The position numbers and the translations under genes are program-made. Below, piece after piece: positions 6,167 through 12,188 of a DNA stretch of 17,405 nucleotides. The DNA lies in NCBI GenBank assembly GCA_934167365.1, contig CAKPKU010000030.1, forward strand, positions 1 to 17,405, read 5' to 3'. This stretch comes from an uncultured Clostridia bacterium. Its GTDB lineage: Bacteria > Bacillota > Clostridia > TANB77 > CAG-508. The notes under the pieces were generated by a model. The model saw only the letters and a program-made list of their open reading frames with translations, was not told where the DNA came from and ran no database searches. Numbering within the stretch: position 1 is the stretch's first letter; every line of letters begins with the position of its first letter.

Positions 6167-6415
6167 ATGGGTTCAGATAACGAATTATTTGAAAAGGTAA
6201 AAGGAATAATTATTGAGCAATTAGGAGCTAATGCAGAAGCAGTAAAAATGGAAGCATCTTTCATAGATGATTTAGGAGCAGATTCTTTAGATATAGTTGA
6301 ATTAATAATGGCTTTAGAAGAAGAATTTGATACAGAAATACCAGATGCTGATGCAGAAAAAATCGTAACAGTTGGAGATGTTGTAGATTACATCAAGGAA
6401 CATGTTGAACAATAA
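6167..6415 (+). CDS. acpP: Acyl carrier protein
   Basis: ACP carries growing acyl chains as thioesters on a 4'-phosphopantetheine arm for fatty-acid and phospholipid synthesis. The 82-residue acidic protein has the attachment motif GADSLD with Ser40 as the modified residue, followed by the recognition helix LDIVELIMALEEEFDTEIPD. The ATG at 6167 is chosen because GAGGAGGTG (6149-6157) lies about 9 bp upstream; an in-frame GTG at 6155 lies inside that ribosome binding site. It sits between plsX and rnc, a common clostridial order, and has its own promoter and terminator. Confidence 0.97.
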   Translation: MGSDNELFEKVKGIIIEQLGANAEAVKMEASFIDDLGADSLDIVELIMALEEEFDTEIPDADAEKIVTVGDVVDYIKEHVEQ

Positions 6416-6421
6416 TAAAAT

Positions 6422-6446
6422 GAAAGGTTTAATCCTTTCTTTTTTT
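6422..6446 (+). terminator. Intrinsic terminator after acpP
   Basis: GAAAGG (6422-6427) pairs with CCTTTC (6434-6439) around a 6-nt loop, followed by seven T residues (6440-6446). It is a compact, classical terminator 7 bp after the acpP stop codon. Confidence 0.85.
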
Positions 6447-6497
6447 AAAGTCGTAAAGGTTTACATATACTAGTTATAATAATAATTTTAGTAATAT

Positions 6498-6592
6498 TTT
6501 TACATAATAGGAAAGCTTAATATTTGAAGATAAATTGTCTTAACATTTACGTATTGTAAATAGTACAATAAAGTTTTCCTATTATATAAAAG
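6498..6592 (+). repeat. Inverted-repeat element, copy 1 (upstream of rnc)
   Basis: A 15-bp perfect-or-wobble stem pairs 6504-6518 (ATAATAGGAAAGCTT) with 6571-6585 (AAGTTTTCCTATTAT). Beyond one C-A mismatch it extends to TTTTA/TAAAA. Inside are a weak hairpin (6527-6531/6537-6541) and a 7-bp hairpin TATTGTA/TACAATA (6552-6558/6564-6570, 5-nt loop). The ends recur at 7370-7470. It could be a structured RNA leader or a small non-coding mobile element. The 3' edge is 66 bp before the rnc start codon. I see no confident promoter between this element and rnc, and apart from the two features listed nothing else in 6447-6657. Confidence 0.6.
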
Positions 6593-6657
6593 CATAATAG
6601 TATAATGTTAAAATTATGGCTCTAGTATAAATATTATTAGATATTAAGGAGATAAAA

Positions 6658-7329
6658 GTGGAATTTAGTGAATTAGAAAAAAGTATAGGATATGTATTTA
6701 AAAATAAAGAATTACTAAAAAACGCATTAACACATACATCATATGCATATGAAAATAAAGTTGCAAGTAATGAAAAATTAGAATTTTTAGGTGACAGTAT
6801 TTTAGAGTTTATTTCAAGTAAATATATTTATAATAATTATAGCAAACTTAAGGAAGGAGAAATGACTAAAGTTAGAGCAGATGTAGTTTGTGAAAACAGC
6901 TTATTTAAAATAGCTAACAAACATAATTTTAGTGATTTCTTATATTTGGGAAAAAGTCAAAGATTAAATGAAAAAAATGTAAGACCAGCAATATTAGCTG
7001 ATAGTGTAGAAGCTGTAATTGCTGCTATATATTTTGATTCAGGATTAGAAGCAGCAGAACAGTTTATTGTTGAAAATTTGAAAGATGAAATAAAAATAGC
7101 TACTACGCATGTAGGCATGAAAGATTATAAAACAGTATTACAGGAAAAATTGCAAGTACATGGATCTGTGGATATAAAATATATTATAGTTAAAGAATAT
7201 GGACCAGACCATGATAAAAACTTTGTAGCAGAAGTTTTATGTAATGGAAAGGTTTTAGCAGAAGGAATAGGAAAAAATAAAAAAATGGCAGAAATGGAAG
7301 CAGCTAAAAAAGCATTACAAAATATGTAG
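6658..7329 (+). CDS. rnc: Ribonuclease III
   Basis: RNase III cuts double-stranded RNA, including the rRNA precursor and structured mRNAs. It is 223 residues, normal for the bacterial class. The catalytic domain (about 1-150) has the signature NEKLEFLGDSILE (38-50) with acidic residues E39, E42 and D46, plus D115 and E118 in ILADSVEAVIAA for metal binding. The dsRNA-binding domain (about 151-223) carries DYKTVLQEKLQVHG and the C-terminal KNKKMAEMEAAKKAL helix. The start is GTG, fixed by AAGGAGAT (6646-6653). The gene is flanked on both sides by the inverted-repeat elements described here. It follows acpP as in many clostridia. Confidence 0.96.
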   Translation: MEFSELEKSIGYVFKNKELLKNALTHTSYAYENKVASNEKLEFLGDSILEFISSKYIYNNYSKLKEGEMTKVRADVVCENSLFKIANKHNFSDFLYLGKSQRLNEKNVRPAILADSVEAVIAAIYFDSGLEAAEQFIVENLKDEIKIATTHVGMKDYKTVLQEKLQVHGSVDIKYIIVKEYGPDHDKNFVAEVLCNGKVLAEGIGKNKKMAEMEAAKKALQNM

Positions 7330-7350
7330 TAATCTAAAGGTATAATTTGA

Positions 7351-7372
7351 AAAGACCTATAAGTCTTTCTTT
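7351..7372 (+). terminator. Weak terminator-like hairpin after rnc
   Basis: AAAGAC (7351-7356) pairs with GTCTTT (7363-7368) around a 6-nt loop, followed by CTTT. The T-tract is short and merges into the 5' end of the second inverted-repeat element, so read-through into 7370-7560 is plausible. Confidence 0.5.
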
Positions 7373-7470
7373 ATATAATAGGAAAGTTCTATATATAGGT
7401 ATAGATTGATTTAGTAATAAATTTAATTTGTTAGATATTTTAAAGAAAGCAATTTCTTATTATATAAAAG
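7370..7470 (+). repeat. Inverted-repeat element, copy 2 (downstream of rnc)
   Basis: Outer strands 7370-7385 and 7453-7468 pair over 16 bp with one G-T wobble (TTTATATAATAGGAAA with TTTCTTATTATATAAA). Relative to copy 1, 13 of 14 bases match at the 5' end (ATATAATAGGAAAG at 7373) and 13 of 13 at the 3' end (TATTATATAAAAG, 7458-7470). The interiors diverge in sequence, yet copy 2 also can fold two internal hairpins (7388-7393/7400-7405; 7415-7421/7427-7433, the latter 7 bp with a 5-nt loop as in copy 1). An alternative hairpin with a GCAA tetraloop (7443-7448/7453-7458) uses the same 3' strand. Confidence 0.6.
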
Positions 7471-7555
7471 GCTTTGCCAAAACATTGCACACAAAATTAC
7501 TGCGTAATTTTGGCGCGCGAACAATTTAACGTGGGCTCTTAGCCCACTATTGTTC
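7470..7555 (+). repeat. Locally G+C-rich double-hairpin element before the radical SAM gene
   Basis: This stretch is clearly richer in G+C than its surroundings and contains GGCGCGCG, rare in such DNA. Hairpin A is CAAAATTAC/GTAATTTTG (7492-7500/7504-7512), a 9-bp stem with a 3-nt loop. Hairpin B is nested: outer GAACAAT/ATTGTTC (7519-7525/7549-7555) and inner GTGGGCT/AGCCCAC (7531-7537/7541-7547) with a 3-nt loop. A small GGC-TTT-GCC dyad lies at 7470-7478. No T-run follows, so it is not a standard terminator. It may be a repeat-family element or an RNA processing signal. I do not recognise it as a named riboswitch. Confidence 0.65.
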
Positions 7556-7597
7556 TTATATACCTTTAAGAAAAGTGGGAAAGGAATGAATTTTTAT

Positions 7598-8653
7598 ATG
7601 AAAAAGGAGTATATTATTCCTATATTTGTACCACATTTAGGATGTCCTAATGATTGTACTTTTTGTAATCAGAAAAAGATAAGTGGACAAACTAAAATGG
7701 TAACTGCTCATGATGTTAAGGAAACAATAGAGTATTATTTGAAAAATTTTGATAGTAATGATAGGTATGTTGAAGTAGCTTTTTTTGGAGGAAGTTTTAC
7801 TGGAATTGAGGCAAAAAAACAAGAAGAGCTATTATCTGTAGCTTTTGAATATATAAAAAATAATAAAGTAAATAGTATACGAGTATCAACAAGACCAGAT
7901 TATATTGATAAGGAGATATTAAAAAGATTAAAAAGCTTTGGAGTAAAAACAATAGAGCTGGGAGTACAATCAACCAATAATTACATTTTAAGTAAAAGCA
8001 GAAGAGGCCATACATTTGAAGATGTTATAAAAGCATCAAAACTTATTAGAAAAAGCGGTTTTGTATTAGGACATCAAATGATGGTAGGCTTGCCAGAAAG
8101 TACAAGAAAAGATGAAATACAAACAGCAAAGGATTTGATAAAATTAAAACCTAAAATAATACGTATTTATCCAGTACTTGTAATACAAGGAACTGAATTG
8201 GAGAGACAATATAAATCTGGTGAATATGTTCCTTTAAGTGTAGATCAGGCTGTTGAAACTTCAAAAGAGTTATTAAAATTATTTAATAAGCATAAAATTA
8301 CAGTTATAAGAATAGGCTTGCAAAATACAAATGAAATAACAGATCCAAATAATGCTAATAGCCAAGTTGTTGCAGGTCCATATCATCCAGCGTTTAGACA
8401 ATTGGTTGAATCTAGTTTATGGTATGATAATATGGCAAGAAAATTAAAAAAAGTTAATTCTAAAGTAAGAGGAGTTGAAATCAAGGTAAATCCTAAAGAT
8501 GTAAATAATGTAATAGGACATAAAAAGTCAAATATTTTAAAATTTGAAGAGCTATACAACATTAAATTACATATTGTACAAAGCAAAAAAATTAAAGTGG
8601 GAAAATTTAAAATTATATCAACAAAATCTAAACCAGATTTTTCAGAAAAATAA
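7598..8653 (+). CDS. Elp3-like radical SAM protein
   Basis: This is a radical S-adenosylmethionine enzyme of the Elp3/MiaB/NifB superfamily; the reaction is not established for these short relatives. The 351-residue protein has the [4Fe-4S] motif C16-x3-C20-x2-C23 in HLGCPNDCTFCNQKK, the SAM-binding GGSFTG at 64-69, ELGVQS in the barrel, and a C-terminal segment GPYHPAFRQLVES typical of the group found beside rnc in clostridia. It lacks the acetyltransferase domain of full Elp3. The ATG at 7598 is chosen because the family begins near KKEYIIPIFVPHLG. AAGGA (7581-7585) is 12 bp upstream, so ATG 7586 is an alternative. smc and ftsY, which often follow, are absent. Confidence 0.9.
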   Translation: MKKEYIIPIFVPHLGCPNDCTFCNQKKISGQTKMVTAHDVKETIEYYLKNFDSNDRYVEVAFFGGSFTGIEAKKQEELLSVAFEYIKNNKVNSIRVSTRPDYIDKEILKRLKSFGVKTIELGVQSTNNYILSKSRRGHTFEDVIKASKLIRKSGFVLGHQMMVGLPESTRKDEIQTAKDLIKLKPKIIRIYPVLVIQGTELERQYKSGEYVPLSVDQAVETSKELLKLFNKHKITVIRIGLQNTNEITDPNNANSQVVAGPYHPAFRQLVESSLWYDNMARKLKKVNSKVRGVEIKVNPKDVNNVIGHKKSNILKFEELYNIKLHIVQSKKIKVGKFKIISTKSKPDFSEK

Positions 8654-8714
8654 TAATATCTAGCTTTTTTGATAAAATGGTTTGTATAACAAATATAATA
8701 TTGTAATAAAAGAA

Positions 8715-8850
8715 GCGAATAGATAATAATTAGTTAGATAAGATAGTGTAATAAGGTAAATGATAATTTGCTATATAAAGTAGCTTAATAATTAGGTAAA
8801 TGATAATTTACTATATAATGTAATTTAGTAATAAGATAAATGATAATTTG
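8715..8850. repeat. 40-bp tandem direct repeats upstream of yitT
   Basis: Two full units (8755-8794 and 8795-8834) share 34 of 40 bases, and a third partial unit (8835-8850) matches 15 of 16. A more degraded unit is visible at about 8715-8754. The best-conserved core is TAAATGATAATTT, occurring at exact 40-bp spacing (8757, 8797, 8837). The array lies in the gap 8654-8898 between the radical SAM gene and yitT and has no coding potential. It could be a set of protein-binding sites or a slippage-born repeat. The remainder of the gap (8654-8714) shows only A+T-rich sequence and no convincing terminator. Confidence 0.75.
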
Positions 8851-8853
8851 AAT

Positions 8854-8898
8854 AAAATCACCTATAATTGTAAATAATTGCAAATATAGGTGATTTTT
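8854..8898 (+). promoter_or_regulatory. Hairpin covering the yitT ribosome binding site
   Basis: A 13-bp perfect stem pairs 8854-8866 with 8885-8897 (AAAATCACCTATA/TATAGGTGATTTT). After an A-A mismatch a TTG/CAA step extends it (8868-8870/8881-8883). The 3' arm contains the AGGTGA ribosome binding site (8888-8893) and a five-T run directly before the ATG at 8899. It therefore could act as a terminator for upstream transcription or as a translational off-switch for yitT. Confidence 0.65.
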
Positions 8899-9747
8899 AT
8901 GAAAGAATTAAAAGGTATTAAAATAATAAAAGAATTTTTGCTCATAATTATAGGAACATTTTTTATGGCAATATCAACTGCACTTTTTTTATTGCCAAAT
9001 CAATTGTCAACAGGTGGATTTTCAGGTATATCGACTGTAATATATTATTTATTTAATTATCCAGTTGGAACAGTTATGTTGGTTTTAAATGTTCCTCTAT
9101 TTTTAATTGCTTTTTTTAAGATTAATAAAATGCTTTTTTTTAAGTCAATAGTTGGTGCGACACTATTATCAGTGTTTATTGACTATCTAGAAGGTATGTA
9201 TGTTGTAACAAATGATAGATTTTTAGCATGTATATATGGTGGAATTATAATGGGAATTGGAACAGCTTTAATTTTAAAAGCAGCTGCTTCGACAGGAGGA
9301 ACTGATTTATTATCATATATAATAAGGGCATATAATAGCAAAATTTCAAGTAGCAAAGTAATAATAATTGCTGATACTATAATAATAATTTTAAATGTTG
9401 TGTTTTTTGGAAAAGTTGAAATTGGATTATATTCAGTAATTGCAATATATCTTATGGGAAAAATGATTGATATATTTTTTGAGGGAATATATTTTACAAA
9501 AGTTTTATTTGTTATATCAGACAAATATGAAGAAATAGCAAGGGTTGTAGGAGAAAAAGTTAAAAGAGGAAGCACTGGTATTTTTTCTAAAGGAATGTAC
9601 TCAAATAATGAAAAAGTTATGCTTTTTTGTGTAGCATCAAGAAAAGAAATTGCAGAAATAAAACAAATTATTAAAAAAATAGATAAAAAAGCATTTTTTG
9701 TTGTCACAAACGCCGTAGAAGCTATGGGAGAAGGTTTTTCTGAATAA
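8899..9747 (+). CDS. YitT family membrane protein (DUF161 plus DUF2179)
   Basis: This 282-residue protein belongs to the widespread, poorly characterised YitT/DUF161 integral membrane family. The N-terminal about 200 residues contain five or six hydrophobic helices with family motifs: ALFLLPNQLSTGGFSGIST near residue 30-45, and AAASTGGTDLLSYII around 130-145, a related GG repeat. The C-terminal DUF2179 domain (about 215-282) has GSTGIFSKGMYSNNEKVMLFCVASRKE and AFFVVTNAVEAMGEGF. Substrate and function are unknown. The ATG at 8899 is chosen over a GTG at 8890, which lies inside the ribosome binding site AGGTGA. dacF follows after 40 bp, so the two are probably one transcript. Confidence 0.92.
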   Translation: MKELKGIKIIKEFLLIIIGTFFMAISTALFLLPNQLSTGGFSGISTVIYYLFNYPVGTVMLVLNVPLFLIAFFKINKMLFFKSIVGATLLSVFIDYLEGMYVVTNDRFLACIYGGIIMGIGTALILKAAASTGGTDLLSYIIRAYNSKISSSKVIIIADTIIIILNVVFFGKVEIGLYSVIAIYLMGKMIDIFFEGIYFTKVLFVISDKYEEIARVVGEKVKRGSTGIFSKGMYSNNEKVMLFCVASRKEIAEIKQIIKKIDKKAFFVVTNAVEAMGEGFSE

Positions 9748-9787
9748 TTGAGAAAAGTGAATCATATAAATTAAAAGGTGATGAAAA

Positions 9788-11017
9788 GTGAGAAAAAAAA
9801 TATGTATTTTTACAATAATTATCCTTTTATTTATTAATATAAATGTTGTATATGCTGATGATATTATAGAAGATGAATTTAACCAAGAAGATTTAATAGA
9901 TATATTAGAAGCATCTAGTCAACCAACTGAAGAGCCTAAATTAAATTCAAGAATTGCAGTTGCATATGACAGAGCTTCTGGAAGAACAATATGGGGAAAA
10001 TCTGAAAACAAAAGAACTGCTATGGCATCAACAACTAAAATAATGACAGCTATAATTGTTGTTGAAAATTCAAATTTAGATGATGTAATTGAAGTATCGG
10101 CAAAAGCAGCAGGAACAGGGGGCTCTAGATTAGGACTAAAAAAAGGAGATAAGATTTCAATGAGAGATCTACTATATGGTCTTATGCTTAGATCTGGAAA
10201 TGATGCAGCTGTTGCAATTGCTGAACATATATCAGGTAATTTAGAATCGTTTGCAGATCTTATGAATGCAAAGGCTAATGAATTAAATTTAAAAGATACG
10301 CATTTTGTTACCCCTCATGGTTTAGATAATCCTGAACACTATACAACGGCATATGAGCTTGCTAAAATTGCAGATTATGCTCTTAAAAATAAGGTTATTG
10401 CTAGTGTTGTAGCAACTAAGTATTACACCATTAATATTAATGGCTATCCAAAAGATTTATGTAATACTAATGAATTATTAGGTAATGTTAATGGCGTTAA
10501 TGGAGTAAAAACAGGATTTACGAATAATGCAGGGAGATGTTTAGTAACATCTATTAATAGAAATGGTTTTAATATAATAACAGTTGTTATTCAAGCAGAT
10601 ACGAAAAAAGATAGAACAAAAGACAGTATAAATTTAATTGAATATATATATGACAAATACCAACCTGTTAATGTTAAAGATATAGTTGAGCAACAATTTA
10701 AAAGTTGGTCAAATATTAATAAAGGAAGAATAGAAATTAATAAAGCTTTAAATAAAAATATAGTTTTAGATTATAATGATTTAGATAATGATGTTATAGT
10801 GGTAAAAAAAGTAGATTTAGATAATATAAAAATTGATATAAATTCAATATATACGTTAGAAGCACCTGTTGAATCAAACTGTATAATAGGAAAAATGAAA
10901 ATTATGGTAAAAGATGAAGTTATTGAATCTAAAGATATTTATATTACAAATAGAATTGAGAAGAAAAATATGTGGAATTATTTTTTTGAATGTATAGGTA
11001 GATTTGTTAAATTATAA
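9788..11017 (+). CDS. D-alanyl-D-alanine carboxypeptidase (DacF/PBP5 type)
   Basis: This is a serine D,D-carboxypeptidase that trims the terminal D-Ala from peptidoglycan stem peptides outside the cytoplasmic membrane (peptidase family S11). The 409-residue protein starts with a signal peptide (about 1-23, hydrophobic IFTIIILLFININVVYA). The catalytic triad of motifs is intact: S81-T-T-K84, S136-G-N138 and K241-T-G243. A beta-rich C-terminal domain (about 300-390) follows, and the last 15 residues (MWNYFFECIGRFVKL) look like an amphipathic membrane anchor. The GTG start is set by AAAGGTG (9774-9780) 7 bp upstream. The symbol could be dacF, dacA or dacB; sequence alone does not separate these. 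Confidence 0.93.
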   Translation: MRKKICIFTIIILLFININVVYADDIIEDEFNQEDLIDILEASSQPTEEPKLNSRIAVAYDRASGRTIWGKSENKRTAMASTTKIMTAIIVVENSNLDDVIEVSAKAAGTGGSRLGLKKGDKISMRDLLYGLMLRSGNDAAVAIAEHISGNLESFADLMNAKANELNLKDTHFVTPHGLDNPEHYTTAYELAKIADYALKNKVIASVVATKYYTININGYPKDLCNTNELLGNVNGVNGVKTGFTNNAGRCLVTSINRNGFNIITVVIQADTKKDRTKDSINLIEYIYDKYQPVNVKDIVEQQFKSWSNINKGRIEINKALNKNIVLDYNDLDNDVIVVKKVDLDNIKIDINSIYTLEAPVESNCIIGKMKIMVKDEVIESKDIYITNRIEKKNMWNYFFECIGRFVKL

Positions 11018-11074
11018 TAAGTGTATGAATTACATGTTTTAAGCATAACAAATAAAATAACGTGAATTATACAT

Positions 11075-11109
11075 AAAGATATAGAATTGTAAAACTTTCT
11101 ATATCTTTT
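11075..11109 (+). terminator. Intrinsic terminator after the dac gene
   Basis: A 12-bp perfect stem (11075-11086 with 11097-11108, AAAGATATAGAA/TTTCTATATCTTT) with a 10-nt loop is followed by TTTTATCTTTT. It separates the yitT-dac unit from the mre operon promoter. Confidence 0.75.
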
Positions 11110-11137
11110 ATCTTTTGTACAAAAATATTAATTAATA

Positions 11138-11166
11138 TTGAAAAAATGAAGATTAAAGGATATAAT
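11138..11166 (+). promoter_or_regulatory. Near-consensus sigma-A promoter for the DUF4321-radC-mreBCD-mrdA operon
   Basis: TTGAAA (11138-11143, 5/6) is followed after exactly 17 bp by a perfect TATAAT (11161-11166). Transcription would begin near 11173, giving a short leader of about 32 nt before the DUF4321 gene. Genes downstream are spaced by -8 to 33 bp up to the terminator at 16687. Confidence 0.85.
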
Positions 11167-11204
11167 ATGGAAGATTTAAAAGAAGTATTTAGGAGGAATA
11201 AAAT

Positions 11205-11462
11205 ATGGCAACAAAAGATAAAAGTGCATGGATATTAATAGTTTTTATATTAGCTGGTATTGTAATAGGAGGTTTACTTGGAGATTTTGCTTCAGGATCT
11301 AGTGGTTTATGGTGGCTTGCTTATGGACAACAATTTGGGTTGAGTGAACCATTATCAGTTGATTTAAGTATAATAAAATTTTCATTTTCATTGATGATAA
11401 AATTGAATATATCAAGCATAATAGGAATGATATTAGCTATATTTATTTACAGAAAAGTTTAA
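11205..11462 (+). CDS. DUF4321 domain-containing small membrane protein
   Basis: This 85-residue protein matches the DUF4321 family, small two-helix membrane proteins often encoded just before radC-mreB in clostridia; function unknown. Helix 1 (about 9-29, WILIVFILAGIVIGGLLGDFA) ends in a Gly-rich GGLLGDF motif. A loop with WWLAYGQQFGLSEPLSVDLSIIKFSF follows, and helix 2 (about 63-82) ends IFIYRKV. The start is ATG after AGGAGGA (11190-11197). Its position as first gene of the cell-shape operon suggests an envelope role, but that is inference from context only. Confidence 0.88.
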   Translation: MATKDKSAWILIVFILAGIVIGGLLGDFASGSSGLWWLAYGQQFGLSEPLSVDLSIIKFSFSLMIKLNISSIIGMILAIFIYRKV

Positions 11463-11495
11463 TAAGGGGTTATTAAGGGGACAGAAAGGATCCTT

Positions 11496-12188
11496 ATGAC
11501 AATAAAAATAAAAGAATTACCAATAACAGAAAGACCATATGAAAAATTAGAACTTTATGGAGAAAAAATGTTATCAAATGCGGAGTTATTGGCAATAATA
11601 ATAAAAAATGGAACAAAAGATTTTACAGCCATTGATATAGCAAATAAAGTGTTGAATAAAATAAACAATAATTTAAGAGACTTACAAGATATATCTTTGG
11701 AGGAATTTAAGGAAATACAAGGAATTGGTAAAGTTAAAGCAATACAAATGAAAGCAATATGTGAATTAACAAAAAGAATATCTAGACCAGTTGATTACGC
11801 AAAAATTAAGATAAAAAATACAAAAGATATAGCTAAAATTTTTATAGATGAAATGAAATATGAGAAAAGAGAGCTTGTAAAATTAGTTTTATTAAATACT
11901 AAAAATATAATATTAAAAATAGTAGATATATCATTTGGAGGGACTAGCTCTGCTATTGTAGAGCCAAAGGAAATTTTAGCAGAGGCAGTAAAAATAGGAG
12001 CTCCAAAAATAATTTTAATACATAATCATCCAAGCGGAGATCCAGAGCCAAGTTTAGCTGATTTTGAAATAACCACAAGGTTAGAAAAGGCATCAAATTT
12101 ATTAGGAATAGAGCTATTAGATCATATAGTTATTGGGGATGGAAATTATGTAAGTATTTTTTTGAAAAGAGGAATGAGTAATGTTTAA
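11496..12188 (+). CDS. radC: RadC family JAB1/MPN-domain protein
   Basis: This 230-residue member of the RadC (UPF0758) family is historically linked to DNA repair, though that role has been questioned and the true activity is unclear. The N-terminal half has a helix-hairpin-helix motif (IQGIGKVKAIQMKAI, 74-88). The C-terminal JAB1/MPN metalloprotease-like domain has the metal-site motif HNHPSGDPEPSLAD (176-189), with H176, H178 and D189 as likely zinc ligands. The start is ATG after AGAAAGGA (11483-11490). The stop codon overlaps the mreB start by 8 bp, suggesting translational coupling. The radC-mreB neighbourhood is conserved in Firmicutes. Confidence 0.95.
   Translation: MTIKIKELPITERPYEKLELYGEKMLSNAELLAIIIKNGTKDFTAIDIANKVLNKINNNLRDLQDISLEEFKEIQGIGKVKAIQMKAICELTKRISRPVDYAKIKIKNTKDIAKIFIDEMKYEKRELVKLVLLNTKNIILKIVDISFGGTSSAIVEPKEILAEAVKIGAPKIILIHNHPSGDPEPSLADFEITTRLEKASNLLGIELLDHIVIGDGNYVSIFLKRGMSNV

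Noticed and set aside
7550..7597. A TTG start giving 16 extra residues on the radical SAM protein
   Set aside because: The TTG lies in the 3' arm of the double-hairpin element, has no ribosome binding site, and the family starts at the MKKEY segment.
8715..8850. CRISPR array
   Set aside because: The repeats are directly adjacent with no unique spacers, differ from each other, and no cas gene is present.
8755..8850. Fur or PerR operator sites in the TGATAAT repeats
   Set aside because: Only single half-like sequences are present; the inverted second half required by these regulators is missing.
9183..9707. A 174-codon open frame on the minus strand
   Set aside because: It is the mirror of the hydrophobic YitT gene, whose codon bias leaves the opposite strand open; no ribosome binding site or recognisable protein.
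11167..11238. A 23-codon leader ORF before the DUF4321 gene with AAAGGA upstream
   Set aside because: Its ATG directly follows the -10 box (11161-11166), so it lies at or before the predicted transcription start and would not be translated.
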